A stretch of DNA of 64,000 nt, taken from Aliarcobacter sp. Lineage in GTDB: Bacteria; Campylobacterota; Campylobacteria; Campylobacterales; Arcobacteraceae. Within the stretch, counting starts at the first letter, position 1. Each line of letters starts with the position of its first letter. Positions 53,342 to 64,000 of the stretch are shown here, piece by piece. The notes below the pieces were generated by a model, which ran no database searches, was not told where the DNA came from, and saw only the letters and a list, made by a program, of their open reading frames with translations. The stretch spans positions 1 to 64,000 of the forward strand of contig JAQTXA010000002.1 in NCBI GenBank assembly GCA_028689025.1, written 5' to 3'. The position numbers were made by a program, and so were the translations under genes.

Positions 53342-53669
53342 ATCGCACTAATCTACCAACTGGCTCTCCACCAATTAAATGAAAATGTAAATGATGTACT
53401 TCTTGTCCACCATGTTCACCAATGTTTGTAATTAATCTATAACCACTCTCTTTTACATCTAATTTAGCAGCTACTTTTTGAATAAACTCTGTCATTTCTG
53501 ACATTATTTTTGGAGGTGTTACATCAAAAGAAGCATAATGCTCTTTTGGAATAATTAATACATGAATTTTTCTAGTTGGATTAATATCATTAAATGCTAA
53601 AAAATTCTCATCCTCTAAAATAGTTTGATTTGGAATCTCACCTTTTACAATCTTACAGAATATACACAT
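53340..53669 (-). CDS. HIT-family (HinT-like) nucleotide hydrolase
   Basis: A 109-residue HIT protein. Cys2 and Cys5 (CIFC) may bind zinc with His residues; the triad HLHFH is at 93-97 (His93, His95, His97), and HVLIIPKEHY lies before it. Such proteins cleave adenosine phosphoramidates. Small, soluble, divergent from pheS. Confidence 0.93.
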   Translation of the reverse strand: MCIFCKIVKGEIPNQTILEDENFLAFNDINPTRKIHVLIIPKEHYASFDVTPPKIMSEMTEFIQKVAAKLDVKESGYRLITNIGEHGGQEVHHLHFHLIGGEPVGRLVR

Positions 53670-53728
53670 TATTTTTCCTTGAAATTAAATAGTAAAATAT
53701 TATAACCAAACTCTAATAAATCTTTAAG

Positions 53729-53734
53729 TATAAT
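53729..53734 (+). promoter_or_regulatory. -10 element of pheST
   Basis: TATAAT after TTAAG, 65 bases before the pheS GTG. No attenuator with Phe codons was recognised in the leader. Confidence 0.4.
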
Positions 53735-53798
53735 CCCAAAAATACAGATACGAATAATTTAAATCCAAGATAATTATTTATAAATTTAGGGAGAAAAA

Positions 53799-54791
53799 GT
53801 GACACAGTGGATTGAAAAAATTAACAATGCAACATCACTTGAAGAGTTAGAAAATTTAAGAATTGATACTTTAGGTAAAAAAGGTATTTTAACTTTAGAA
53901 TTTGCTAAAATGAAAAGTGTTCCAAATGAAGAAAAAAAAGCTTTTGCAGAAAATTTAAATAAACAAAAAGAGCTTGTAACTGATGCTCTTGAATCTAAAA
54001 AGATTATTTTAGAAAAAGAGGCTTTAAATAAAAAATTAGAAAATGAAAAGATTGATGTAACAAGATTTAACAATGAATTATCTTGTGGAGCTACACATCC
54101 AGTTGTTGAAACAATGGATAGAATCATTACATATTTTCAAAATCTTAATTTTGCAGTTGAAGAGGGTCCACTTGTAGAAGATGATTTTCATAACTTTGAA
54201 GCATTAAATCTTCCTAAGTATCATCCAGCTCGAGATATGCAAGATACGTTTTATAATAAAGATTATACTTTATTAAGAACTCATACATCTCCTGTTCAAA
54301 TAAGAACAATGTTAAGTCAAAAAACACCTATTAGAATGATAGCGCCAGGAACAGTATTTAGAAGAGATTTTGATATTACACACACACCAATGTTCCACCA
54401 AATTGAAGCATTAGTTGTTGATGAAGCAGATAAAGTATCATTTGCAAATCTAAAACATGTTTTAGTTGAATTTTTACAACATATGTTTGGTGATGTTGAA
54501 GTTAGATTTAGACCTTCATTTTTCCCATTCACAGAACCATCAGCAGAAGTTGATATTTCATGCGTATTTTGTAAAGGTGATGGATGTAGAGTTTGTTCAC
54601 AAACAGGATGGCTTGAAGTATTAGGTTGTGGTGTTGTGGATGAAAATGTATTCAAAGCTGTTGGATATGAAAATAAATCTGGTTACGCTTTTGGATTAGG
54701 AATTGAAAGATTTGCAATGCTAATTCATGGTATTGGAGATTTAAGATCACTGTTTGAAAGTGATACAAGATTATTAGGACAATTCAAATGA
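53799..54791 (+). CDS. pheS: phenylalanyl-tRNA synthetase alpha subunit
   Basis: A 330-residue class II synthetase subunit. Start GTG behind AGGGAGA. Motif 2 ([24 protein letters not shown]) and motif 3 ([12 protein letters not shown]-like, [10 protein letters not shown]) are visible; a Cys-rich stretch [17 protein letters not shown] (about 254-270) may bind zinc. The N-terminal coiled coil binds tRNA. Overlaps pheT by 4 bases. Confidence 0.96.
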   Translation: MTQWIEKINNATSLEELENLRIDTLGKKGILTLEFAKMKSVPNEEKKAFAENLNKQKELVTDALESKKIILEKEALNKKLENEKIDVTRFNNELSCGATHPVVETMDRIITYFQNLNFAVEEGPLVEDDFHNFEALNLPKYHPARDMQDTFYNKDYTLLRTHTSPVQIRTMLSQKTPIRMIAPGTVFRRDFDITHTPMFHQIEALVVDEADKVSFANLKHVLVEFLQHMFGDVEVRFRPSFFPFTEPSAEVDISCVFCKGDGCRVCSQTGWLEVLGCGVVDENVFKAVGYENKSGYAFGLGIERFAMLIHGIGDLRSLFESDTRLLGQFK

Positions 54792-57109
54792 TAATTACAA
54801 GAACATGGTTAGAAGAATTTATAGATATTTCAAAAATTTCAACTGGTGAAATTTGTAAAACATTAAACTCAATTGGTCTTGAAGTTGATAGTGTAGAAAA
54901 AATCTCAATAGTTCCAAAAGTAGTTATTGGAAAAGTGCTAGAAAAAGAGAAACATCCTGATGCTGATAAATTAAATATTTGTCAAGTTGATTTAGGAACT
55001 CAGATTGTTCAAATAGTTTGTGGTGCAAAAAATGTAGATGCTGGCCAATTTGTTCCAGTTGCGACTGTTGGTTGTGATATGGGAAATAATTTTATTATTA
55101 AAGAAGCAAAATTAAGAGGTGTTGAATCAAATGGTATGATTTGTTCAGCAACTGAACTTGGACTTTCAAAATTAAATGATGGAATATTAGAACTTGATGA
55201 TTCTATTGGAGAACTAATTTTAGGAAAAGAGTTAAGAGAATATTCAAAATTAAACGATGAAATTATTGAAATTGAATTAACTGCAAATAGAGGTGATTGT
55301 TTAAGTATCAATGGAATTGCAAGAGAGTTAAGTGCTTTTTATAATATTCCATTTATAGAATTAGACAAACAAATAAACTACAATAATTTTGGTATTGGTC
55401 AAGTATTAGAAGTTGAATGTGATAGTAATATCCAATCATCTTTAATATTCAAAGCAATTGATTTTAGTCAATTTAAATTAAATGTATTACATAAATTAAG
55501 AACTGCATTCCTTGGTAAATACCAAGATAAAAATGATATTAAAAATGTTCTAACTTATGTTACACACTCAACTGGAGCTATTTTAAATGCTTATCCAAAA
55601 GAAAAAGCTATATCTTCAAATAATTTATGCCTTTTAAATGTTAAAAAAGATTCAGATGGATTTGATAATGTTTATGGAGTTGAACAATTAAGTAAAATCT
55701 GTGTTGAACATAATGAAATAGATATAAATGAAACTAATTTTATTATTGAAGCATCATATATAAATCCTGAATTAATCTCTAAAAAAGTTTTTGAAACAAA
55801 AGTTAAAACTGGAGAAGTTTATTATAAAGCTTCAAGAGGAAGTGAACCAAATATTGAATTTGGAGTTGATTATTTTACAAGATTTGTTTCTAAATATGGA
55901 GCACTTATTTATAAAGGCAGTGAAACATTTATAGAAGATAAAGAAAAACTTGCACTTGATATTAGTGTAAAAAAAGTAAATGCAATTATTGGTCAAGAAA
56001 TTCCAAAAGTTGAAATTGAAAAAATCCTTAATTCACTTGCTTTTGAAGTAAAAGATATGGGAGATGTTTTAGCTATAAAAGTTCCTTATTATAGACATGA
56101 TATAAAAAATATTGCTGATGTTACTGAAGAGATTGTAAGAATAATTGGAATTGATAATATTATTGCAAAACCCCTACAAATTGATGAAGTAAATAGAGTT
56201 AATAAAACTTCTAATGACTTAATCAAAAAAAATAGATTAAGATTTAAAGCAATTGAAAATGGTTTTTATGAAACATTAACTTATGTTTTTTGTTCAAAAG
56301 AAAATTTAGAAAAATATGGTTTTAAAACTGTAAAAGATGAATTAGAATTAATTAATCCAATAGTAAAAGAGTTAAATACATATAGAACTACAATACTTTT
56401 AAATTTAGTTGAAGCTTGCGCAAATAACTTTAAAGTTGGGGCAAGATCAACTGCATTTTTTGAAATCGGAACAATTTTTGATGAGAATAGAGCTGAGAGT
56501 AAAAAAATCTCATTTATTCAAACTGGAAATGCAGAATTAGAAGATTTTTCAAATGCTGGAAAACCAAAAAATATTGACTTCTTCTCTTTTTCTAAAAAAG
56601 TATTAAATACTATTGGAAAATTTGATTTAGAACCAATGACAAATATCGATAATTTATTCATTCACCCTTTCCAAAATGCAAATGTATTGATTGATGGAAA
56701 AGTTGTAGGTTATATTTGTAAATTACATCCAAGTGTTTGTACAGATTTTGATTTAAATGATACATTTATTGCTGAAATTGATTTTGAAGCTATAAAAAAT
56801 GATTTAATAAAAACTACATCTTATTCAAAATTCCAATCTTCAAAAAAAGATTTAACTATTATTGCTCCAAAATCTTTAGAGTATAAAGAGATTAAAAAAG
56901 TAATTAATTCATTAAATAATTCAAATATTAAACAATTTAATTTAATTGATATTTATAAGGATGAAAAACTTGGAGAAAATGAAAGTTTAACAATTAGATT
57001 TGTTTTACAAAATGATGAGAAAACAATGGAAGAAGAAGATATTACAACAACAATGAATTCAATTTTAGATGCACTTAATAAAGAGTTATCTATTGGTTTA
57101 AGACAATAA
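54788..57109 (+). CDS. pheT: phenylalanyl-tRNA synthetase beta subunit
   Basis: A 773-residue beta subunit. Order: tRNA-binding EMAP-like domain (about 40-150, [16 protein letters not shown]), B3/4 editing region, B5, synthetase-like core and the C-terminal anticodon-binding domain (about 680-773, [19 protein letters not shown]). Forms the alpha2-beta2 enzyme with PheS. Overlaps pheS (ATGA); aroA is 14 bases later. Confidence 0.96.
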   Translation: MIITRTWLEEFIDISKISTGEICKTLNSIGLEVDSVEKISIVPKVVIGKVLEKEKHPDADKLNICQVDLGTQIVQIVCGAKNVDAGQFVPVATVGCDMGNNFIIKEAKLRGVESNGMICSATELGLSKLNDGILELDDSIGELILGKELREYSKLNDEIIEIELTANRGDCLSINGIARELSAFYNIPFIELDKQINYNNFGIGQVLEVECDSNIQSSLIFKAIDFSQFKLNVLHKLRTAFLGKYQDKNDIKNVLTYVTHSTGAILNAYPKEKAISSNNLCLLNVKKDSDGFDNVYGVEQLSKICVEHNEIDINETNFIIEASYINPELISKKVFETKVKTGEVYYKASRGSEPNIEFGVDYFTRFVSKYGALIYKGSETFIEDKEKLALDISVKKVNAIIGQEIPKVEIEKILNSLAFEVKDMGDVLAIKVPYYRHDIKNIADVTEEIVRIIGIDNIIAKPLQIDEVNRVNKTSNDLIKKNRLRFKAIENGFYETLTYVFCSKENLEKYGFKTVKDELELINPIVKELNTYRTTILLNLVEACANNFKVGARSTAFFEIGTIFDENRAESKKISFIQTGNAELEDFSNAGKPKNIDFFSFSKKVLNTIGKFDLEPMTNIDNLFIHPFQNANVLIDGKVVGYICKLHPSVCTDFDLNDTFIAEIDFEAIKNDLIKTTSYSKFQSSKKDLTIIAPKSLEYKEIKKVINSLNNSNIKQFNLIDIYKDEKLGENESLTIRFVLQNDEKTMEEEDITTTMNSILDALNKELSIGLRQ

Positions 57110-57123
57110 TCAAAAGGGAAAAA

Positions 57124-58404
57124 GTGGAAAAATTTAGTATAAAAAAATTGACAAAAAAATTTGATATAGAAATAGATTCAATTGCAAGTGATAAATCAAT
57201 ATCTCATAGATGTGCAATGTTTTCACTTTTTTCAAACCAAACTTCTTATATAAAAAATTATTTACCAGCGGAAGATACTTTAAATACTCTAAGTATTGTA
57301 GAACAACTAGGTGCCATTGTTAAAAGAGATGGTTCAAGCGTTGAAATTACACCAACTCCAACTCTTACTGAACCTTCAGATGTTCTTGATTGTGGAAACT
57401 CAGGAACTGCAATGAGACTATTTTGTGGACTATTAGCTAGTGTAGATGGGGCATTTACACTAACAGGTGATAAATATCTAAGAAATAGACCAATGAAAAG
57501 AGTAGCCGATCCTCTGAGAAGTATTGGCGCACTAATTGATGGAAGAGAAAATGGAAATAAAGCACCTTTATTTATTAGAGGTGTAAAAGAATTACAACCA
57601 TTTACTTATCACTCTCCTGTTGATTCAGCTCAAGTTAAATCGGCAATGATTCTAGCAGCACTTAGAGCAAATGGAATTTCAAAATATAAAGAAAATGAAC
57701 TAACACGTGATCATACTGAACGAATGTTAAAAGGGATGGGTGCAGTTCTTGAAAATGATGCTGATGGTTTTATAAATATTCATCCATTAACTGGTCATTT
57801 AAAACCTTTAAATATTACAGTTCCAACTGATCCTTCATCTGCATTTTTCTTTGCACTTGCTGCTGCAATTACAAAAAATGCGAGGGTTCTAATAAAAAAT
57901 GTAACTTTAAATCCTACAAGAATTGAAGCTTATCAAGTTTTAAAAAGAATGGGTGTAATTGTAAACTTTATTGAAAAAGAGAATGTTTATGAACCAATTG
58001 GAGACATTGAAGTAATTAATAATGAATTAAATGGTGTTGTTGTTAGTGAAAATATATCATGGCTTATTGATGAGTTACCAGCCTTATCAATTGCAATGAG
58101 CTTAGCAAATGGGCAATCAAAAGTTTCAAATGCAAAAGAATTAAGAGTAAAAGAGTCAGATAGAATTTCAAGTGTCGTAAATAATCTAAAACTTTGTGGT
58201 GTAACATACACAGAATTTGATGATGGTTATGAAATCATTGGAGGAACTATACAAAAAGCTGTAATAAATTCTCACGGTGATCACAGAATTGCCATGAGTT
58301 TTGCAATAGCTGGACTTAATAGTGATATGGAAATTGAAGATACTCAATGCATAGATACTTCTTTCCCAAATTTTAAAGAAATATTAGACTCTTTATATAA
58401 ATAA
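57124..58404 (+). CDS. aroA: 3-phosphoshikimate 1-carboxyvinyltransferase (EPSP synthase)
   Basis: A 426-residue EPSP synthase joining shikimate-3-phosphate and PEP. GTG start behind AAAAGGGA. Seen: [47 protein letters not shown] and [16 protein letters not shown]. The motif G-N-S-G-T-A-M-R-L is class I-like. Operon with pheT and ispH. Confidence 0.96.
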   Translation: MEKFSIKKLTKKFDIEIDSIASDKSISHRCAMFSLFSNQTSYIKNYLPAEDTLNTLSIVEQLGAIVKRDGSSVEITPTPTLTEPSDVLDCGNSGTAMRLFCGLLASVDGAFTLTGDKYLRNRPMKRVADPLRSIGALIDGRENGNKAPLFIRGVKELQPFTYHSPVDSAQVKSAMILAALRANGISKYKENELTRDHTERMLKGMGAVLENDADGFINIHPLTGHLKPLNITVPTDPSSAFFFALAAAITKNARVLIKNVTLNPTRIEAYQVLKRMGVIVNFIEKENVYEPIGDIEVINNELNGVVVSENISWLIDELPALSIAMSLANGQSKVSNAKELRVKESDRISSVVNNLKLCGVTYTEFDDGYEIIGGTIQKAVINSHGDHRIAMSFAIAGLNSDMEIEDTQCIDTSFPNFKEILDSLYK

Positions 58405-58415
58405 AGGTAATTTAA

Positions 58416-59252
58416 ATGAAAGTAAAATTAGCATCAAATTATGGATTTTGTTTTGGTGTAAAACGAGCAATTAAAATTGCAGAAGATTATAAAAATTCTG
58501 CAACAATGGGTCCACTTATTCACAACCAAGATGAAATAAATAGACTGAAAAATGATTTTAATGTAGGATTGTACAACAATTTAAGTGATGTAAAAGAGAA
58601 TGATACTGTAATTATTAGAACCCACGGTATTCCGAAAAATGACTTAAAAAACTTAAGAAAATTAAATGCTAAAGTTATTAATGCAACTTGTCCATTTGTT
58701 ACAACTCCACAGCAAATAGTAAAAAAAATGTCCAATGAAGGATATTCTATACTTATTTTTGGAGATGCAGATCATCCTGAGGTAAAAGGTGTTCAATCTT
58801 ATGGTGAAAATCAAGAAGATGTTCATATTATTTTAGAACCTTCAGATTTAGACAATATTGTATTTAGACAAAATAAAATTGCAACCGTTGCGCAAACAAC
58901 AAAAAAGAAAGAAAAATATCTTGAAATTGTTAATAGCTTAATTCTAAAAAATAAAGAAGTTAGAGTCTTTAATACTATTTGTGATGCTACTTTTGAGAAT
59001 CAAGATGCAGCAAGAGATCTTTCAAAAGAGGTTGATATTATGATTGTAATTGGTGGTAAAAACTCATCAAATACAAAACAATTACACTCTATTTGTTTAG
59101 AAAATTGTTCAGATTCTTATCTAATTGAAAATGAAACTGAACTAGCTAGTTCATGGTTTTTACGAAAAAAGCTATGTGGAGTAACAGCCGGTGCTAGCAC
59201 ACCTGACTGGATAATACAGCAAGTTATAGACAAAATTGAATCATTCAACTAA
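58416..59252 (+). CDS. ispH: 4-hydroxy-3-methylbut-2-enyl diphosphate reductase
   Basis: A 278-residue IspH (LytB), last step of the MEP isoprenoid pathway. Cluster Cys: NYGFCFGVKRAI (Cys12), ATCPFVT and FNTICDATFENQ. The His of GPLIHNQ and HGIP motifs bind diphosphate. Ends with AGASTPDWIIQQVI. Between aroA and rpsA. Confidence 0.96.
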   Translation: MKVKLASNYGFCFGVKRAIKIAEDYKNSATMGPLIHNQDEINRLKNDFNVGLYNNLSDVKENDTVIIRTHGIPKNDLKNLRKLNAKVINATCPFVTTPQQIVKKMSNEGYSILIFGDADHPEVKGVQSYGENQEDVHIILEPSDLDNIVFRQNKIATVAQTTKKKEKYLEIVNSLILKNKEVRVFNTICDATFENQDAARDLSKEVDIMIVIGGKNSSNTKQLHSICLENCSDSYLIENETELASSWFLRKKLCGVTAGASTPDWIIQQVIDKIESFN

Positions 59253-59274
59253 GAGTTTTTAAGCCAATTTTCTG

Positions 59275-59280
59275 TATAAT
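59275..59280 (+). promoter_or_regulatory. -10 element of rpsA
   Basis: TATAAT after TCTG, 40 bases before the rpsA start; gives rpsA its own promoter within the cluster. Confidence 0.5.
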
Positions 59281-59319
59281 CTTCCCATTTAATAAAACTG
59301 GTAAATATGAAGGAATAAA

Positions 59320-60972
59320 ATGGGTATCGAAGATATTGATTTAGGTGAAGACTTTGATTTTGAGCAAATGCTTAATGAGTCTTTCGAGAATGCAGAAAAT
59401 AATTCTGTAGTTGATGGTGTAATTGTAGAAATTTCTAATGAGAGAGTTTTAGTTGATGTTGGTCAAAAAATTGAGGGTCAATTAAGTATTTCTGAAATTA
59501 CAATTGGTGGTGAAGTTAAATACAAAGTTGGTGACACAATTCCTGTTATGTTAATGGGAAGCAGAGGTGAAAGACCAAGTATTTCACATAAAAAAGTTTT
59601 ACAAAAAGAAAAATTTGATGCTTTTGTAAAAACTCATGGTGAAGATGTAGAAGATGTAACTATTGAAGGTAAAATCGTTTCTGTTAAACAAAGAGGTGGT
59701 TTTATAATCGAAGATGCTGATGGTTGTGAATATTTCATGCCTATGGCTCAATCTTACTTAAAAGCTATTGGCGCAGTTGGTAAAACTGTTAAAGCAAAAG
59801 TTATTAAAGTAAATAAAGCTCAAAATTCAATTATTGTTTCAAGAAAAAAATTAATTGAAGAATCAAAAGCTGTAAAAGACAATAAAGTAACTGAAATTTT
59901 AGATAATAAAGAACCAGTTATTGGAACAATCAAAAAAATTACTTCTTATGGAATGTTTGTTGATTTAGGTGGAATTGATGGTTTAGTAAACTACAATGAA
60001 ATCTCATACAAAGGTCCTGTAAATCCTGCAAATTATTACAATGAAGGTGATGAAGTTTCAGTTGTAGTTTTATCTTATGATAAAACAAAACAACATTTAT
60101 CATTATCTATCAAAGCTGCACTTTCTAATCCTTGGGAAGAGATCAAAGACGAATTAGAAGTTGGAGATACAATTACTGTAACTGTTTCTAATTTCGAATC
60201 TTATGGTGCATTTGTTGATTTAGGAAATGATATTGAAGGTTTATTACACATTTCAGAAATTTCATGGAATAAAAACTTAAAAAATCCAAAAGAACTTTTA
60301 ACAATTGGTGAAGAAATCAATGTTGAAGTTATTGAATTAAATATTGAACAAAAAAGATTAAGAGTATCTTTAAAAAATCTTCAAGAAAAACCTTTTGCTA
60401 AATTCACTAACGAACACAAAGTGGGAGATGTAATTAAAGGTAAAATTGCTACATTAACTGATTTTGGTGCTTTTGTTAGTATCGGTGATGTTGATGGTTT
60501 ATTACACAATGAAGAAGCTTCATGGGAACCTAATGCAAAATGTAAAACTCTTTACAAAAAAGGTGATGAAGTTGAAGTTAGAATCATTAAAATAGACAAA
60601 GAAAAAGAAAATATTTCATTATCAATTAAAGAAATAGCTGATTCTCCTGCAAAAAAATTCCAAGATGCTTATAAAATTGGTGATATTGTAAAAGGTACAG
60701 TTAAAGATGCTAAAGATTTCGGAATTTTCATTAAACTTGAAAACAATCTTGATGGTCTAATCAGAAATGAAGATTTTGGTCCATTAAAAATTGAAGAAGT
60801 TAAAAATGGTGATGAAATTGAAGCAGTTGTTGTAAATATTGACACTAAAAAAAATAGAGTAAGATTATCAGTTAGAAGATTAGAGCAACAACAAGAAAGA
60901 GAAGTTCTAAAATCTGTTAATGATGATTCATCTATGACTTTAGGTGACATTATAAAAGACCAAATGAAATAA
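59320..60972 (+). CDS. rpsA: 30S ribosomal protein S1
   Basis: A 550-residue S1 with six successive S1 domains; the later repeats share TDFGAFVSIG or SYGAFVDLG openings and LSLSIK ends. It unwinds mRNA and helps initiation. ATG follows AAGGAATAA. Acidic opening (GIEDIDLGEDFDFEQM). Followed by serA 15 bases later. Confidence 0.96.
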   Translation: MGIEDIDLGEDFDFEQMLNESFENAENNSVVDGVIVEISNERVLVDVGQKIEGQLSISEITIGGEVKYKVGDTIPVMLMGSRGERPSISHKKVLQKEKFDAFVKTHGEDVEDVTIEGKIVSVKQRGGFIIEDADGCEYFMPMAQSYLKAIGAVGKTVKAKVIKVNKAQNSIIVSRKKLIEESKAVKDNKVTEILDNKEPVIGTIKKITSYGMFVDLGGIDGLVNYNEISYKGPVNPANYYNEGDEVSVVVLSYDKTKQHLSLSIKAALSNPWEEIKDELEVGDTITVTVSNFESYGAFVDLGNDIEGLLHISEISWNKNLKNPKELLTIGEEINVEVIELNIEQKRLRVSLKNLQEKPFAKFTNEHKVGDVIKGKIATLTDFGAFVSIGDVDGLLHNEEASWEPNAKCKTLYKKGDEVEVRIIKIDKEKENISLSIKEIADSPAKKFQDAYKIGDIVKGTVKDAKDFGIFIKLENNLDGLIRNEDFGPLKIEEVKNGDEIEAVVVNIDTKKNRVRLSVRRLEQQQEREVLKSVNDDSSMTLGDIIKDQMK

Positions 60973-60986
60973 TAGGATTTATTTAA

Positions 60987-62570
60987 ATGAGTAAATATAC
61001 AATTGTAGTTTGTGATCATATACATGAAGCTGGTTTACAAATTCTTCAAAATACTGAAGATGTAAACTACGTATATGCAGCAGATGTAAATAAAACAGAA
61101 CTATTAAATATTATCAAAGATGCACATGTTGCAATCACAAGATCATCAACAGATGTTGATGAAAAGTTTTTAAATGCAGCAACTAACCTAAAAGCAATTA
61201 TTAGAGCTGGTGTTGGTTATGATAATGTTGATATTGAAGGTTGTAGTAAAAGAGGAATAATCGCAATGAATGTTCCTACTGCAAACACAATAGCAGCAGT
61301 TGAATTAACAATGACACATATGTTATCTTGTATGAGAAAATTTCCATATGCTCATAATCAATTAAAAATTGATAGAGTATGGAAAAGAGAAGATTGGTAT
61401 GGAAATGAACTTTATGGTAAAAAACTAGGAGTTATTGGTTTTGGAAATATCGGTCATAGAGTTGCACTTAGAGCTAAATCATTTGAAATGGATGTAATGA
61501 CATACGATCCATATATTCCTTCAACTAAAGCAACTGATTTAGGTATTAAGTATACAACTAATTTCGAAGATATTTTATCTTGTGACATTATTACAATTCA
61601 TACGCCAAAAAATAAAGAGACTATCAATATGATAGGTTTTGAAGAAATTGCAAGAATGAAAGATGGTGTAGTTTTAATTAACTGCGCTAGAGGTGGATTA
61701 TATAATGAAGATGCACTATATGAAAACCTTAAATCTGGAAAAATTGCAATGGCAGGAATCGATGTATTTATCAAAGAACCTGCAACAAGCAATCCTTTAT
61801 TAGATTTACCAAATATAACTGTAACTGCTCACTTAGGAGCAAATACAAAAGAGTCACAAAGAGAAATTTCAGTTCAAGCAGCAAACAATGCTATTGAATC
61901 AGCACGTGGAATTGCATATCCAAATGCTCTAAATTTACCAATTGATGAGAGTAAAATTCCATCATTTGTAAAACCATATATTGAATTAACTCAAAAAATG
62001 GCATTTTTACTTGCACAATTAAGTAAAAGTGAAATTAGATCTATTAATATTGCAGCAGAAGGTGAAGTTTGCGAATATTTAGACTCTTTACAAACTTTTG
62101 CAACAGTTGGAGTATTAGCTGTTTCTTCAGGTGATGAAGTTAACTATGTAAATGCTAACTTTATTGCAAAAGAGAAAGGTATAGAATTAACTACTTCTGA
62201 GTTTTCTAACCATAGTGGATACCAAAATAAAGTATCTATTAAAATCACAACACCTAATGGTGTAAAAACTATATCTGGAACTGTATTTAACGAAGATGTA
62301 CAAAGAATTGTTGAAATTAATGGATTCTCTTTAGATATTGAACCAAAAGGTAAAATGATTATCATGAGAAATACTGACGTGCCAGGAGTAATTGGTGAAG
62401 TTGGTAAAATCTTAGGTGATAGCAATATTAATATAGCTGACTTTAGATTATCTAGAGGAAAAGATGGCGCTTTAGCTGTTATTCTTATTGATGAAAAACC
62501 AAGTTCAGATATATTAAAAAAACTTGATAGTTTAGAAGCTGCAATTGCAGTTGCTTACGCAGAAATTTAA
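60987..62570 (+). CDS. serA: D-3-phosphoglycerate dehydrogenase
   Basis: A 527-residue long-type SerA, first step of serine synthesis. NAD loop GVIGFGNIGHRVA (about 146-158), Arg in NCARGGLYNE, Glu in DVFIKEP and His in TAHLGANTKE. Then an intervening ASB-type domain (about 320-450) and C-terminal ACT domain (about 455-527) that may bind serine. Cotranscribed with rpsA; efp is 10 bases later. Confidence 0.95.
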   Translation: MSKYTIVVCDHIHEAGLQILQNTEDVNYVYAADVNKTELLNIIKDAHVAITRSSTDVDEKFLNAATNLKAIIRAGVGYDNVDIEGCSKRGIIAMNVPTANTIAAVELTMTHMLSCMRKFPYAHNQLKIDRVWKREDWYGNELYGKKLGVIGFGNIGHRVALRAKSFEMDVMTYDPYIPSTKATDLGIKYTTNFEDILSCDIITIHTPKNKETINMIGFEEIARMKDGVVLINCARGGLYNEDALYENLKSGKIAMAGIDVFIKEPATSNPLLDLPNITVTAHLGANTKESQREISVQAANNAIESARGIAYPNALNLPIDESKIPSFVKPYIELTQKMAFLLAQLSKSEIRSINIAAEGEVCEYLDSLQTFATVGVLAVSSGDEVNYVNANFIAKEKGIELTTSEFSNHSGYQNKVSIKITTPNGVKTISGTVFNEDVQRIVEINGFSLDIEPKGKMIIMRNTDVPGVIGEVGKILGDSNINIADFRLSRGKDGALAVILIDEKPSSDILKKLDSLEAAIAVAYAEI

Positions 62571-62579
62571 GGAGAAATT

Positions 62580-63140
62580 ATGGCAATTGGTATGAGTGAA
62601 TTAAAAAAGGGATTAAAAATTGAAGTTGATGGTGTTCCTTACAAAATTACAGAGTATCAACATGTAAAACCTGGTAAAGGTGCTGCATTTGTTAGATGTA
62701 AAATTAAATCATTTTTAAATGGAAAAGTTATTGAAAAAACTTTCCATGCAGGTGATAAATGTGAAGTTCCAAATTTACAACAAAAACAAATGCAATTTTT
62801 ATATGATGATGGTGAATTATTACAATTTATGGATAATACAACTTATGAGCAAGAAGGTTTAACTTACGAGCAAGTTGGTGAAGCATTTGATTGGATTATT
62901 GATGGTATGACTTGTGACATGATGTACTATAATGGTAAAGCAATCACAGTTGAACCTCCAATGGTTGTAGAATTAAAAATTGTAGAAACACCACCTAACT
63001 TTAAAGGTGATTCTCAAGGTGGTAGAAAACCTGCTACTTTAGAATCAGGTGCAGTTGTACAAATTCCTTTCCATATTCTTGAAGGTGACATTATTAAATG
63101 TGACACAAGAACTGGTGAGTACCTAGAAAAAGTAAAATAA
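62580..63140 (+). CDS. efp: elongation factor P
   Basis: A 186-residue EF-P that rescues ribosomes stalled at proline runs. Three beta domains. The tip loop [10 protein letters not shown] has Lys33, the position beta-lysylated in other bacteria. Ending [20 protein letters not shown] fits the family. The ATG follows AAGGAGAAATT. A strong hairpin ends the operon. Confidence 0.96.
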   Translation: MAIGMSELKKGLKIEVDGVPYKITEYQHVKPGKGAAFVRCKIKSFLNGKVIEKTFHAGDKCEVPNLQQKQMQFLYDDGELLQFMDNTTYEQEGLTYEQVGEAFDWIIDGMTCDMMYYNGKAITVEPPMVVELKIVETPPNFKGDSQGGRKPATLESGAVVQIPFHILEGDIIKCDTRTGEYLEKVK

Positions 63141-63146
63141 AAATAT

Positions 63147-63180
63147 AAATCTTTATCGCTATAAACTGCGATAAAGATTT
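63147..63180 (+). terminator. terminator-like hairpin after efp
   Basis: AAATCTTTATCGC (63147-63159) pairs perfectly with GCGATAAAGATTT (63168-63180). No clean T-run follows, but stem length and place support an end of transcription. A second short repeat CTGACA-CT-TGTCAG is near 63195-63208. Confidence 0.75.
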
Positions 63181-63349
63181 CTTATCTTCAGTCACTGACA
63201 CTTGTCAGCTCCTTCCTCAAAAAAACCTCTCTCTTGTTTCTATCAATAAATATTTATATTTTAGGAGATTTTATTATATTTGATTTCTTAATTTTTTGGT
63301 CACTTATATTACTAATAAAAATTTTAACTATTGTAAAAATTTATCTAAA

Positions 63350-64000
63350 TTATTTTCTCTTTAAATATATAATTTTTTCTTCACCTAAATAATTCTCATG
63401 TACAATCTCAAAGTCCATATCTATATCATTTAAAGCATTAATTCCATTTCTAATTTTTGGACTTACAATTAATACAATATAATCTATTTTTTCTTTTAAT
63501 ATATTCATTAAATTATAAACACCCTCCACCATTACAAGTTTGTAATCAAGTAGTTTAAATAAATCATCACTAATCAAAACTTGCCTATTTGGTACTTTAA
63601 ATAATGGAATATTATTGTCAAATATTTTATTTTTACTGTAAATCATAATATTTGGAGCTCGACCTGCAATATATCTTGCATCAAGAGTTGGTTTATCAAT
63701 TCTTACTGTGTTTCCACCTATTAACATTAAATCAACTTTATCTCTTAATGTATGAACATATAGTTGACTCATTTTAGAAGATACAGTTCCATCAATAGAG
63801 CCATTTAATGTTTGTGCCATTTTATAAAAGATAAAGGTTCCACTACTCCACTTTATAAATGGATATAAAAGGTTATAAGCCTCTTTTTTTAAACAACCCA
63901 GACTAACATCAATATTTACGCTCTTTAGTGTTTCTATGCCACCTGAGGCAACTTTATTTATATCTTCATGGGCAATGATTACTCTTTTTGGTTTTAACTC
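63350..64000 (-). CDS. ribD: riboflavin biosynthesis protein RibD, 5' end beyond window
   Basis: Partial: 216 codons are visible, and the frame is open to the window edge. The visible part starts at the end of the deaminase domain (IIAHEDINKVASGGIETL), then continues into the reductase domain with YKMAQTLNGSIDG (around the Met at 63820), LMLIGGNTVRIDKPTLDAR and the C-terminal strand set. RibD deaminates and reduces the pyrimidine intermediate of riboflavin synthesis. The Met at 63820 is internal, not the start. The N-terminal zinc site lies outside the window. Confidence 0.9.
   Translation of the reverse strand, partial: ELKPKRVIIAHEDINKVASGGIETLKSVNIDVSLGCLKKEAYNLLYPFIKWSSGTFIFYKMAQTLNGSIDGTVSSKMSQLYVHTLRDKVDLMLIGGNTVRIDKPTLDARYIAGRAPNIMIYSKNKIFDNNIPLFKVPNRQVLISDDLFKLLDYKLVMVEGVYNLMNILKEKIDYIVLIVSPKIRNGINALNDIDMDFEIVHENYLGEEKIIYLKRK

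Noticed and set aside
63273-63392. Short hydrophobic open frame behind AGGAG, toxin-like in look
   Set aside because: It lacks ATG, GTG or TTG as start (only ATT or ATA), overlaps the end of ribD in antisense, and such peptides arise easily in A+T-rich DNA.
1-64000. tRNA or rRNA genes
   Set aside because: All intergenic gaps were read for the T-loop GGTTCGA and acceptor/CCA pattern; none was convincing.

Overview
The window is chromosomal DNA of very low G+C from a free-living-type member of the Campylobacterota, most like the Arcobacter group (Arcobacter/Aliarcobacter). This is inferred from A+T-rich codon use (AGA for Arg, TTA for Leu), a cytochrome bc1 operon with a diheme c-type c1, a short AddA/RecB-like helicase, the syntenic blocks fabG-acpP-fabF-accA and pheS-pheT-aroA-ispH-rpsA-serA-efp, and a MOMP-like porin. 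No tRNA, rRNA, insertion sequence, prophage or CRISPR array was found. Most of the window is ordinary core genome; the accessory part is 15.9-20 kb.

Layout. 0.1-2.5 kb (minus): glutamine amidotransferase (pabA/trpG), a PMT/ArnT-like membrane protein and a lone pseudopilin. 2.7-8.5 kb (plus): an iron(III) ABC importer fbpABC behind a Fur-box-like site, then a sensor diguanylate cyclase with two periplasmic binding domains. 8.5-10.1 kb (minus): ferredoxin-type nitrite reductase with a Crp/Fnr-like palindrome in its promoter. 10.5-15.9 kb (plus): M42 aminopeptidase, a small acidic protein, a SnoaL-like protein, two Fe(II)/2-oxoglutarate oxygenases and tex; a hairpin covers the ribosome binding site of the first oxygenase gene. 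15.9-19.8 kb: a RhuM-PLD-like protein and, divergently, a 948-residue SIR2 - NB-ARC - TPR protein with the architecture of bacterial NLR-like anti-phage STAND NTPases. This is the most notable locus, followed by a palindrome-rich non-coding stretch of higher G+C. 20-25.5 kb: a PAS-GGDEF-EAL phosphodiesterase, RidA, a Nudix hydrolase, an AraC-GyrI regulator and a divergent PLP aminotransferase.

25.5-31.5 kb (minus): porin, an FMN glutamate-synthase-like protein, then trmD-rplS with three downstream genes (nucleosidase-like, DedA, membrane protein). 31.6-36.9 kb (plus): a small Cys-containing unknown protein, metE, ilvA, atpB and a thiE-like gene. 37-39.7 kb (minus): addA-type helicase-nuclease. 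39.8-45.4 kb (plus): argB, thrC, the bc1 genes petABC and a cytochrome c'. 45.4-46.5 kb (minus): rsmE and a membrane protein. 46.6-49.8 kb (plus): moeA with the queuosine precursor genes queC, queD, queE, overlapping as one operon. 49.9-53.3 kb: fatty-acid synthesis genes. 53.3-63.1 kb: a HIT protein, pheST, aroA, ispH, rpsA, serA and efp. The window ends inside ribD (minus).

Several start codons were revised by ribosome binding site and family length (nirA, the SnoaL-like gene, porin, ilvA, argB, queE). TTG or GTG starts are used by fbpB, the M42 peptidase, tex, accA, pheS, aroA and the small gene before metE. Promoter elements given are mostly the extended -10 TATAAT type with no clear -35, as is usual in Campylobacterota; these are read by eye and are not experimental.
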